64,000 bases of DNA, taken from the NCBI RefSeq assembly GCF_013386115.1, contig NZ_JACAOR010000013.1, forward strand, positions 1 to 64,000, written 5' to 3'. The position numbers were made by a program, and so were the translations under genes. The notes beneath the pieces were generated by a model. That model was not told where the DNA came from. It searched no databases and saw nothing but the letters and a program-made list of their open reading frames with translations. Shown here in pieces: positions 56,513 to 64,000 of the stretch (positions within the stretch are counted from its first letter, which is position 1; each line of letters opens with the position of its first letter). The stretch comes from Pseudomonas gingeri (GTDB lineage: Bacteria > Pseudomonadota > Gammaproteobacteria > Pseudomonadales > Pseudomonadaceae).

Positions 56513-57133
56513 ATGAGAGCCGACCTGGAAATCATCCAAGAGTGGATCCCCGCCGGCAGCCGCGTGCTCGACCTCGGTTGCGGCGACGGCGAACTGCTGA
56601 CCTGGCTGCGCGACAACAAGCAGGTCACCGGCTACGGCCTGGAAAACGACCCGGACAACATCGCCGAGTGCGTGGCCAAGGGCATCAACGTCATCGAGCA
56701 GGACCTGGACAAGGGCCTGGGCAACTTCGCCAGCAACAGTTTCGACATCGTGGTCATGACCCAGGCCCTGCAGGCCGTGCATTACCCGGACAAGATCCTC
56801 GACGAAATGCTCCGGGTCGGCCGCCAGTGCATCATCACCTTCCCCAACTTCGGGCACTGGCGCTGCCGCTGGTACCTGGCGAGCAAGGGCCGGATGCCGG
56901 TCTCGGAATTCCTGCCGTACACCTGGTACAACACGCCGAACATCCACTTCTGCACATTCGAGGACTTTGAAGAACTGTGCCGCGAACGTGAAGCCAAGGT
57001 CATTGATCGGCTGGCCGTGGATCAACAGCACCGCCACGGGTGGGCGAGCAAGCTATGGCCTAATCTGTTAGGTGAGATCGGCATCTACCGCGTCAGCAGC
57101 CCCGGCCTGCTGGAACACCAGATCGCGGTGTGA
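56513..57133 (+). CDS. metW: Methionine biosynthesis protein MetW
   Basis: The 206-residue protein has a class I methyltransferase fold (RVLDLGCGDGELLTWL near residue 20) and the specific block TFPNFGHWRCRWYLASKGRMPVSEFLPYTWYNTPNIHFCT. It is needed with MetX for homoserine acylation in several bacteria, probably as an activating partner. The metX-metW pair is conserved here with a seven-bp gap. Confidence 0.95.
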   Translation: MRADLEIIQEWIPAGSRVLDLGCGDGELLTWLRDNKQVTGYGLENDPDNIAECVAKGINVIEQDLDKGLGNFASNSFDIVVMTQALQAVHYPDKILDEMLRVGRQCIITFPNFGHWRCRWYLASKGRMPVSEFLPYTWYNTPNIHFCTFEDFEELCREREAKVIDRLAVDQQHRHGWASKLWPNLLGEIGIYRVSSPGLLEHQIAV

Positions 57134-57159
57134 ATCACCACATTTCGAGGAGAACGATC

Positions 57160-57591
57160 ATGGGTCGTTTAGCGTTGTTGTTAACCGCCTGCCTGAGCCT
57201 CGGCGCCATGGCGGCGGATGTCATCAAGAGCGAACGCCAGGAAACCTTCGGCGACGTGACGGTGCACTACAACACTTTCAACTCCACGTACCTGCAGCCG
57301 GACATCGCCAAGGCCGCCGAGCTGATCCGCAGCAAGAACCAGGGCGTGATCAACGTCTCGGTGATCAAGGGCGGCAAACCGTCGGTCGCCAACGTCACCG
57401 GCACGATCAAAGACCTGACCAGCAAGACCGTGACGCTGAACTTCCGCCAGGTCACCGAACAGGGCGCGATCTACTACATCGCCCAGTACCCGGTGGAGCA
57501 GCAGGAAACCCGCACCTTTGAAATCAAGGTGCAGAACGGCGACAAGGTCAACACCATCAATTTCAACCAAGAGCTTTTCCCCGGCGAATGA
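57160..57591 (+). CDS. DUF4426 periplasmic protein
   Basis: The 143-residue protein has a signal peptide (MGRLALLLTACLSLGAMA, then ADVIKS) and a DUF4426 domain with HYNTFNSTYLQPDIAKAAELIRSKNQGVINVSVI. Function is unknown. It is reliably found between metW and rdgB in pseudomonads. ATG 57160 follows GAGGAG; its stop overlaps the rdgB start. Confidence 0.92.
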   Translation: MGRLALLLTACLSLGAMAADVIKSERQETFGDVTVHYNTFNSTYLQPDIAKAAELIRSKNQGVINVSVIKGGKPSVANVTGTIKDLTSKTVTLNFRQVTEQGAIYYIAQYPVEQQETRTFEIKVQNGDKVNTINFNQELFPGE

Positions 57592-58184
57592 TGAACCTCA
57601 AGCAGCTCGTATTGGCCAGCCATAACGCCGGCAAACTCAAGGAACTCCAGGCCATGCTCGGCGACTCGGTGCAACTGCGCTCGATCGGCGAGTTCAGTAG
57701 CGTCGAGCCGGAAGAGACCGGCCTGTCGTTCGTCGAGAACGCCATCCTCAAGGCCCGCAACGCCGCGCGTATTTCCGGCTTGCCGGCGCTGGCCGACGAT
57801 TCCGGCCTGGCGGTGGACTTCCTCGGCGGTGCGCCGGGGATCTACTCGGCCCGCTACGCCGACGGCCAGGGCGACGCGGCGAACAACGCCAAGCTGCTGG
57901 ACGCCCTCAAGGATGTCCCGCAGGCCGAGCGCGGCGCCCAGTTCGTCTGCGTCCTGGCCCTGGTGCGGCACGCCGACGATCCGCTGCCGATCCTCTGTGA
58001 AGGCCTGTGGCACGGGCGCATCCTCACCGCCGCCAGCGGCGAACACGGTTTCGGCTACGATCCGCTGTTCTGGGTGCCCGAGCGCGACTGCTCCAGCGCC
58101 GAACTGAACCCGGTGGAAAAGAACCAGCTCAGCCACCGCGCCCGCGCCATGGCCCTGCTGCGGCAACGCCTGGGCCTGAAATGA
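57588..58184 (+). CDS. rdgB: dITP/XTP pyrophosphatase (RdgB/HAM1)
   Basis: RdgB hydrolyses non-canonical purine nucleoside triphosphates such as dITP and XTP. The 198-residue product has LVLASHNAGKLKELQ at the start, ETGLSFVENAILKARNAARISGLPALADDSGLAVDFLGGAPGIYSARYA in the active site, and GHGFGYDPLFW-like EHGFGYDPLFWVPE. Two adjacent ATG codons are possible starts (57588 or 57591). Its stop overlaps the hemW start by four bases. Confidence 0.96.
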   Translation: MMNLKQLVLASHNAGKLKELQAMLGDSVQLRSIGEFSSVEPEETGLSFVENAILKARNAARISGLPALADDSGLAVDFLGGAPGIYSARYADGQGDAANNAKLLDALKDVPQAERGAQFVCVLALVRHADDPLPILCEGLWHGRILTAASGEHGFGYDPLFWVPERDCSSAELNPVEKNQLSHRARAMALLRQRLGLK

Positions 58185-59383
58185 CCCGGACTTCTTCCGC
58201 GCAGCCGCTGATCCATGGCGGTGCGCAACCTCCTCGGGCGGCGTTGCCGCAGTTGCCGCCCCTGGCGCTGTACATCCATATTCCCTGGTGCGTGCGCAAA
58301 TGCCCGTATTGCGACTTCAACTCCCATGCCGCCAGCCCAGTGCTGCCGGAAGAAGAGTATGTCGACGCGCTGCTGGCCGACCTCGACCAGGACCTGCACG
58401 CCGCCCATGGCCGTGAACTGAGCTCGATCTTCTTCGGTGGCGGTACGCCGAGCCTGTTCAGCGCCCAGGCGCTGGGACGCCTGCTCAAGGGCGTCGAGGC
58501 GCGCATCCCGTTCGCCGGCGATATCGAAATCACCCTGGAAGCCAATCCCGGGACCTTCGAACAGGAAAAATTCGTCGCCTACCGGCAACTGGGGATCAAT
58601 CGGCTGTCGATCGGCATCCAGAGTTTCCAGGAAGAAAAGCTCAAGGCCCTGGGGCGCATCCATACCGGCGGCGAAGCCGTGCGGGCGGCGGACATGGCGC
58701 GCCAGGCCGGCTTCGACAACTTCAACCTGGACCTGATGCACGGCTTGCCCGACCAGTCCCTGGAGGACGCCCTCGACGACCTGCGCCAGGCCATCGCGCT
58801 GAAGCCGACGCACCTGTCCTGGTACCAGTTGACCCTGGAGCCCAATACCGTGTTCTGGAACCAGCCGCCGACGCTGCCCGAAGACGACACTCTGTGGGAT
58901 ATCCAGGAAGCCGGGCAGGCCCTGCTGGCCGAGCACGGCTACGCCCAATACGAGGTCTCGGCCTATGCCCAGCCCGGACGGGCGGCGCGGCACAACCTCA
59001 ATTACTGGAGCTTTGGCGACTTCATCGGCATCGGTGCCGGGGCCCACGGCAAGCTCAGCCACCCGGACGGACGCATTGTCCGTACCTGGAAAACCCGCCT
59101 GCCCAAGGACTACCTGAACCCGGCCAAGAGCTTCAAGGCCGGAGAGAAAGCCCTGGGCAACGACGAGTTGCCGTTCGAGTTCCTGATGAATGCCCTGCGG
59201 CTGACCGAGGGTGTCGATGCGGTCCTGTTTGCCCAGCGCACCGGGCTTGCCCTCGACAGCTTGAGCGAAGGGCGGGCCGAGGCAGAACAAAGCGGCCTGT
59301 TGCAGGTCGAACCCACACGCCTGGCGGCGACCGCCCGTGGCCAGCTGTTTCTCAATGACCTGCTGCAATACTTCTTGACCTAA
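58181..59383 (+). CDS. hemW: HemW, radical SAM haem chaperone
   Basis: The 400-residue protein resembles coproporphyrinogen dehydrogenase HemN but belongs to the HemW group, which delivers haem and has no demonstrated HemN activity. The radical SAM cluster motif is CVRKCPYC (Cys 37, 41, 44); the CxxxCxxCxC fourth Cys of true HemN is Phe/Asp-like here (CDFNSH). The GGGTPSLF motif and NRLSIGIQSFQEEKLKALGR follow. It is coupled to rdgB by an ATGA overlap. Confidence 0.95.
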   Translation: MTRTSSAQPLIHGGAQPPRAALPQLPPLALYIHIPWCVRKCPYCDFNSHAASPVLPEEEYVDALLADLDQDLHAAHGRELSSIFFGGGTPSLFSAQALGRLLKGVEARIPFAGDIEITLEANPGTFEQEKFVAYRQLGINRLSIGIQSFQEEKLKALGRIHTGGEAVRAADMARQAGFDNFNLDLMHGLPDQSLEDALDDLRQAIALKPTHLSWYQLTLEPNTVFWNQPPTLPEDDTLWDIQEAGQALLAEHGYAQYEVSAYAQPGRAARHNLNYWSFGDFIGIGAGAHGKLSHPDGRIVRTWKTRLPKDYLNPAKSFKAGEKALGNDELPFEFLMNALRLTEGVDAVLFAQRTGLALDSLSEGRAEAEQSGLLQVEPTRLAATARGQLFLNDLLQYFLT

Positions 59384-59392
59384 GGAAACCCC

Positions 59393-59716
59393 ATGGACCT
59401 GGTACTCGACCTGCTCGCCACGGTGTCACGCTGGAGCCGCAGCAACCTGTCGGAAATTTCCCTGGCACTGGTAGGCTGCCTGCTGGTGCTGTTTGGCGCG
59501 GATATCAAGGGTTGGGTCGATCAGCGCCTGGGCAGCATCGCCGGCGCCCTGCGCGTGCCGCTGATGGCGCTGCTGTGCATGATCGGCAGCGGCCTGGCCT
59601 TGATCTATGCCACGCCCTGGGTGGTACGCGGCCTGAGCCAGTTCAACAACTACAGCCTCGCGCCGGTGCTGCTGGTGGTACTGGTGCTGATCGGGGTGGT
59701 GGCGGACCGGCGCTGA
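59393..59716 (+). CDS. DUF3392 family membrane protein
   Basis: The 107-residue protein has three or four membrane helices: ISLALVGCLLVLFGADIKGWVDQRLG, ALRVPLMALLCMIGSGLALIYATPWVV and LAPVLLVVLVLIGVV. DUF3392 members have no known role. It follows hemW by nine bp and closes the metX-W-rdgB-hemW group. Confidence 0.88.
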   Translation: MDLVLDLLATVSRWSRSNLSEISLALVGCLLVLFGADIKGWVDQRLGSIAGALRVPLMALLCMIGSGLALIYATPWVVRGLSQFNNYSLAPVLLVVLVLIGVVADRR

Positions 59717-59738
59717 CTCTGAGGGTTAACGCGGTCAC

Positions 59739-59819
59739 TGTGGGTGGCTTGCCGGCGATGAGGCCAGTGGGTTTGGCGTTGATCTTGCGGACGTCATCGC
59801 CGGCAAGCCAGTTCCCACA
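59739..59819. repeat. REP inverted pair between the DUF3392 gene and trmB
   Basis: GGTGGCTTGCCGGCGATGA and TCATCGCCGGCAAGCCAG face each other between two converging genes; the pair may also stop transcription. Confidence 0.85.
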
Positions 59820-59872
59820 AAGGTTGCGCTGTGGGTGAGTGCGGGCTCCGACTCACCTCGCCGCCACGGGTC

Positions 59873-60598
59873 TCAGGCCAGCTTCTCGAACTTCAGGTCC
59901 CAGACCCCGTGTCCCAGGCGCTCGCCACGGCGTTCGAACTTGGTGATCGGGCGCTCGGCCGGGCGTGGTACGCATTTGCCGTCTTCGGCCAGGTTGCGGT
60001 AACCCGGCGCGACATTCATCACTTCCAGCATGTATTCGGCATAGGGCTCCCAGTCGGTGGCCATGTGCAGGATCCCGCCGACCTTCAGCTTGCTGCGCAC
60101 CAGCTCGGCGAAGGAGGCCTGGACGATACGACGCTTGTGATGACGGCTCTTGTGCCACGGATCCGGAAAAAACAGCATCAGCCGGTCCAGGCTGTTGTCT
60201 GCCACGCAGCGGTTGAGCACTTCGATGGCGTCGCAGTCGTAGACCCGCAGGTTCTTCAGACCCTGGGTCAGCACGCCATTGAGCAGCGCGCCAACGCCCG
60301 GACGATGCACTTCAACGCCGATAAAGTCCTGCTCCGGCGCAGCCGCCGCCATTTCCAGCAGGGAATGGCCCATGCCGAAACCGATTTCCAGGGAACGCGG
60401 CGCGGAACGGCCGAACACCTGGTCGAAATCCACCGGCGCATCGGCCAGCGGCAGGACGAACAGTGGCGCACCCTGCTCCAGGCCCTTCTGCTGGCCTTCG
60501 GTCATGCGCCCGGCGCGCATCACGAAACTCTTGATGCGGCGGTGTTGGCGCTCTTCGCCGTCTTCCGTGGAAACTGGCGTGTCGTTCGATTCAGTCAT
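59873..60598 (-). CDS. trmB: tRNA (guanine-N7-)-methyltransferase
   Basis: TrmB makes m7G46 in tRNA using SAM. The 241-residue product has SLEIGFGMGHSLLEMA near residue 70, DFIGVEVHRPGVGALLNG near 93 and the catalytic block LMLFFPDPWHKSRHHKRRIV near 140. ATG 60598 was chosen over a TTG one codon earlier. It lies downstream of thiG with a nine-bp gap and is probably cotranscribed with thiS-thiG. Confidence 0.96.
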   Translation of the reverse strand: MTESNDTPVSTEDGEERQHRRIKSFVMRAGRMTEGQQKGLEQGAPLFVLPLADAPVDFDQVFGRSAPRSLEIGFGMGHSLLEMAAAAPEQDFIGVEVHRPGVGALLNGVLTQGLKNLRVYDCDAIEVLNRCVADNSLDRLMLFFPDPWHKSRHHKRRIVQASFAELVRSKLKVGGILHMATDWEPYAEYMLEVMNVAPGYRNLAEDGKCVPRPAERPITKFERRGERLGHGVWDLKFEKLA

Positions 60599-60607
60599 CA
60601 AAGGCTC

Positions 60608-61402
60608 TTACTTGATCAGACCATCCAGCGGAGAGGAAGCGCTGGCATAGAGTTTTTTCGGCATGCGGCCGGCGAGGTAGGCCAGGCGGCCGGCAACGAT
60701 GGCGTGCTTCATGGCTTCGGCCATCAGGATCGGTTGCTGGGCATGGGCGATGGCCGAGTTCATCAGCACCGCTTCGCAGCCCAGTTCCATGGCGATGGTG
60801 GCGTCGGAAGCCGTACCGACGCCGGCATCCACCAGCACGGGGATCTTCGCTTCTTCCAGGATGATCTGCAGGTTGTACGGGTTGCAGATCCCCAGACCAG
60901 TGCCGATCAGGCCGGCCAGCGGCATGACCGCGATGCAGCCGATTTCCGCCAGCTGGCGGGCGATGATCGGGTCGTCGCTGGTGTAGACCATCACGTCGAA
61001 GCCTTCCTTGACCAGCACTTCGGCGGCCTTGAGGGTTTCGATCACGTTGGGGAACAGGGTCTTCTGGTCGGCCAGGACTTCCAGCTTCACCAGGTTGTGC
61101 CCATCCAGCAGTTCACGGGCCAGGCGACAGGTGCGCACGGCCTCGATGGCATCGTAGCAACCGGCGGTGTTCGGCAGGATGGTGTAGCGATCCGGTGGCA
61201 GGATATCCAGCAGGTTCGGTTCACCCGGGTTCTGGCCCAGGTTGGTGCGGCGCACGGCCACGGTGACGATCTCGGCCCCCGAGGCCTCGATGGCCAGGCG
61301 GGTTTCTTCCATGTCGCGGTATTTGCCGGTGCCGACCAACAGGCGGGACTGGAAGGTACGGCCGGCCAGCACGAAGGGCTTGTCGCTGCGAACGGTGCTC
61401 AT
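60608..61402 (-). CDS. thiG: Thiazole synthase
   Basis: ThiG forms the thiazole ring of thiamine from DXP, dehydroglycine and ThiS thiocarboxylate. The 264-residue TIM barrel has SRLLVGTGKYRDMEETRLAIEASGAEIVTVAVRR with the following conserved Asn, NTAGCYDAIEAVRTCRLAREL, and the Schiff-base lysine in LVKLEVLADQKTLFPN. ATG 61402 follows AGAGGATTTCCG. It lies 65 bp after thiS. Confidence 0.97.
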   Translation of the reverse strand: MSTVRSDKPFVLAGRTFQSRLLVGTGKYRDMEETRLAIEASGAEIVTVAVRRTNLGQNPGEPNLLDILPPDRYTILPNTAGCYDAIEAVRTCRLARELLDGHNLVKLEVLADQKTLFPNVIETLKAAEVLVKEGFDVMVYTSDDPIIARQLAEIGCIAVMPLAGLIGTGLGICNPYNLQIILEEAKIPVLVDAGVGTASDATIAMELGCEAVLMNSAIAHAQQPILMAEAMKHAIVAGRLAYLAGRMPKKLYASASSPLDGLIK

Positions 61403-61467
61403 TCGGAAATCCTCTTGAAAGGTTGAGGGCTTGCAGGGTGGATCAGGACGCGGGACCGCAGGCGGGC

Positions 61468-61668
61468 TCAACCGCCACCGATGGCGTGCACCACTTCGAC
61501 CTGATCGCCTTCACGCAGGGCGGTGTCGGCATGCTGGCTGCGCGGGACGATATCCAGGTTCAGCTCCACCGCTACCCGCCGCCCGGTCAGGTCGAGCCGG
61601 GTCAGCAATGCCGCGACGGTTTCGCCGTCGGGCAGTTCAAAGGATTCACCGTTCAATTGAATGCGCAT
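61468..61668 (-). CDS. thiS: Sulfur carrier protein ThiS
   Basis: The 66-residue ubiquitin-like protein starts MRIQLNGESFELPDGETVAALLTRL and ends VHAIGGG. The terminal Gly-Gly is adenylated and thiocarboxylated to supply sulfur to ThiG; here there is a third Gly. The frame extends six codons upstream, but the ATG at 61668 is the family start. It heads the thiS-thiG-trmB unit. Confidence 0.95.
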   Translation of the reverse strand: MRIQLNGESFELPDGETVAALLTRLDLTGRRVAVELNLDIVPRSQHADTALREGDQVEVVHAIGGG

Positions 61669-61758
61669 GCGCCGGGCTGCCATCATTTTTAGGGGCCAGC
61701 ATTCTAGCCCGATCAGTCCGGGCGACCCAAGCCATTCGTCTTGAAATGGACCCGGCAG

Positions 61759-62130
61759 TCAAGCCAGGCGCCAGGCGGCGAGGCCCAGGCAGAACCAGCC
61801 GAGCAGAAACGCCAGGCCGCCGAACGGGGTAATGATGCCCAGCTTGCTCACGCCGGTCAGGGTCAGCAGGTACAGGCTGCCGGAAAACAGCAGGATACCC
61901 ACCGTGAACGATACGCCGGCCCAGGTCACCAGCCGCCCCGGGATATGCGTGGCCAGCAGGGCGACACCGAACAGCGCCAGGGCATGGATCAACTGGTAGC
62001 TGACGCCGGTATGGAAGATCGCCAGGTAGTCCGCGCTCAGGCGGTTCTTCAGGCCATGGGCGGCGAAGGCGCCGAGGGCGACACCGGTGAAACCGAAAAA
62101 CGCGGCGAGCAGCAGAAAACCACGCAGCAT
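61759..62130 (-). CDS. DUF423 family membrane protein (YgdD-like)
   Basis: The 123-residue protein has four helices and starts MLRGFLLLAAFFGFTGVALGAFAAHGLKNRLS; HTGVSYQLIHALALFGVALL and LLFSGSLYLLTLTGVSKLGIITPFGGLAFLLGW are typical of DUF423. Function unknown. ATG 62130 has GGAG six bases upstream; the ATG four codons earlier lacks one. It diverges from mtgA. Confidence 0.92.
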   Translation of the reverse strand: MLRGFLLLAAFFGFTGVALGAFAAHGLKNRLSADYLAIFHTGVSYQLIHALALFGVALLATHIPGRLVTWAGVSFTVGILLFSGSLYLLTLTGVSKLGIITPFGGLAFLLGWFCLGLAAWRLA

Positions 62131-62161
62131 GACGAACTCCATTCAGGGGGCACAGGGTCTG

Positions 62162-62167
62162 TATAAT
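62162..62167 (+). promoter_or_regulatory. Sigma-70 -10 box of mtgA
   Basis: A perfect TATAAT lies 33 bp before the mtgA start codon, with no good -35 match at the expected distance. Confidence 0.5.
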
Positions 62168-62200
62168 GGCCCGCTCCCACGCCCCGGCCAAGCCATCTCT

Positions 62201-62923
62201 ATGCTGCGTTTTCTTTTCCGTCGCCTCACCACCGCCCTGAAGTGGTTCGCCATCGCGAGCGTACTGCTGGTGTTGCTGTTCCGCTGGGTGCCGCCACCGG
62301 GCACCGCGCTGATGGTCGAGCGCAAGATCGAATCGTGGACCGACGGCGAGCCGATCGACCTGCAACGCACCTGGAAACCCTGGGACCAGATCTCCGACGA
62401 CCTCAAGGTGGCGGTGATGGCCGGCGAGGACCAGAAGTTCCCAGAGCACTGGGGCTTCGATTTCGGCGCGATCCAGGCCGCGTTCGCCCATAACGAGCGC
62501 GGCGGCTCGATCCGCGGCGCCAGTACCCTCAGCCAGCAGGTGTCGAAGAACCTGTTCCTCTGGTCCGGCCGCAGCTACCTGCGCAAGGGGCTGGAAGCCT
62601 GGTTTACCGCGCTGATCGAAGTGATGTGGCCCAAACAGCGGATTCTCGAGGTGTACCTCAACAGCGTCGAGTGGGACGAAGGCGTGTTTGGCGCCGAGGC
62701 GGCCGCACGACATCACTTTGGTATCAGCGCCGCGGCCCTGTCGCGCCAGCAGGCAAGCCTGCTGGCGGCGGTACTGCCCAATCCCCGCGAGTGGAGTGCC
62801 AGCCATCCGAGCACCTACGTGGCGCGCCGCGCCGGCTGGATTCGCCAGCAGATGAGCCAGCTGGGCGGCGATGAGTACCTGGTGGGATTGAATAACTCGC
62901 GCAGGGCGCCCTGGGCGCTGTAG
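62201..62923 (+). CDS. mtgA: Monofunctional biosynthetic peptidoglycan transglycosylase
   Basis: MtgA polymerises lipid II into glycan strands. The 240-residue product has one N-terminal membrane helix (WFAIASVLLVLLFRWVPP) and GT51 motifs: VAVMAGEDQKFPEHWGFDF with the catalytic Glu (near residue 82), RGASTLSQQVSKNLFLW (near 118), KQRILEVYLNSVEWDEGVFGAEAAARHHF and RQQASLLAAVLPNPREW. ATG 62201 gives the proper membrane anchor; the frame runs 38 codons further upstream. Confidence 0.96.
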   Translation: MLRFLFRRLTTALKWFAIASVLLVLLFRWVPPPGTALMVERKIESWTDGEPIDLQRTWKPWDQISDDLKVAVMAGEDQKFPEHWGFDFGAIQAAFAHNERGGSIRGASTLSQQVSKNLFLWSGRSYLRKGLEAWFTALIEVMWPKQRILEVYLNSVEWDEGVFGAEAAARHHFGISAAALSRQQASLLAAVLPNPREWSASHPSTYVARRAGWIRQQMSQLGGDEYLVGLNNSRRAPWAL

Positions 62924-62948
62924 CCCGGATAGGGCGGTGACTGGAAGG

Positions 62949-63027
62949 AGGCCTTCGCGGGCAAGCCCGCTCCCACAATGGGAAGACGCCCACATCCCCG
63001 TGGGAGCGGGCTTGCCCGCGAATGGGC
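62949..63027. repeat. REP inverted pair after mtgA
   Basis: CTTCGCGGGCAAGCCCGCTC and its inverse GAGCGGGCTTGCCCGCGAA lie on both sides of about 40 bp between the converging mtgA and rpoH genes. Confidence 0.88.
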
Positions 63028-63060
63028 CTTCAGCCGCACCACAGGACTTGACCCTTGCAT

Positions 63061-63096
63061 ACAAAAACGCCCCGATCAGATCAGGGCGTTTTTTAT
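63061..63096. terminator. Bidirectional terminator between mtgA and rpoH
   Basis: AAAAACGCCCTGATC-type stem (AACGCCCCGATC / GATCAGGGCGTT) with A and T runs on its two sides, 12 bp from the rpoH stop. Confidence 0.85.
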
Positions 63097-63108
63097 TGCC
63101 TTGAGTGC

Positions 63109-63963
<855 letters not shown>

Positions 63964-64000
63964 ACGAAAAAACCTCCGACTCACATGACTCGTGCAGTGA

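Noticed and set aside
58181..59383. Annotation as coproporphyrinogen III oxidase HemN
   Set aside because: The length (400) and the cluster motif without the fourth Cys fit HemW, which acts in haem delivery.

Overview
The window is chromosomal DNA of a Pseudomonas, most probably from the P. fluorescens species complex. The high GC content, the gene orders (pilG-H-I-J-chpA-chpC beside gshB; pilT/pilU divergent from yggS-proC-yggT-metX-metW; pyrR-pyrB-pyrC'; bioA-rsmE behind an rhlE helicase) and the many short REP palindromes with a GGCTTGCC core all fit this group. Nearly all of the window is conserved housekeeping sequence. No tRNA, rRNA, CRISPR array, prophage or transposase was seen.

Left part (1-17 kb): the start of a transketolase gene, then a methyl-cycle block. 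It holds an ArsR-type regulator fused to a methyltransferase domain (SahR-like), metK, and, after an interruption, an SAH riboswitch followed by ahcY and metF. Between them lie ligB flanked by two small secreted proteins with related Cys motifs, a c-type cytochrome lipoprotein, mltA, a MAPEG protein, an EamA transporter, an MFS transporter, an FNT channel and an acyl-CoA thioesterase. A periplasmic binding protein and a DEAD-box helicase with a long leader and long basic tail follow.

Middle (17-31 kb): yceI-cybB, bioA, a 3 x 68 bp tandem repeat, rsmE, a hemolysin-III-family membrane protein, a split chromate transporter, and a complete malonate catabolism locus (mdcR facing the tightly packed mdcABCDEGH-madLM operon).

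31-43 kb: the Pil-Chp chemosensory operon (pilG, pilH, pilI, pilJ, chpA, chpC) without pilK or chpB. At its end lies the most unusual feature. The last ~150 bp of chpC occur twice, 1342 bp apart, and between the copies is an AT-rich islet encoding a 174-residue protein with beta-trefoil-like repeats. This looks like insertion of foreign DNA at the 3' end of chpC with the end of the gene restored.

Right part (43-64 kb): gshB and a TonB-like gene, algH-ruvX-pyrR-pyrB-pyrC', a TM2 protein, an NlpC/P60 peptidase, pilU and pilT (the pilus retraction motors whose output Pil-Chp controls), yggS-proC-yggT-metX-metW-DUF4426-rdgB-hemW-DUF3392, trmB, thiG, thiS, a DUF423 protein, mtgA and the heat-shock sigma factor rpoH. 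Start codons were re-chosen where the longest open frame ran upstream of the conserved start, using ribosome binding sites and family N-termini.
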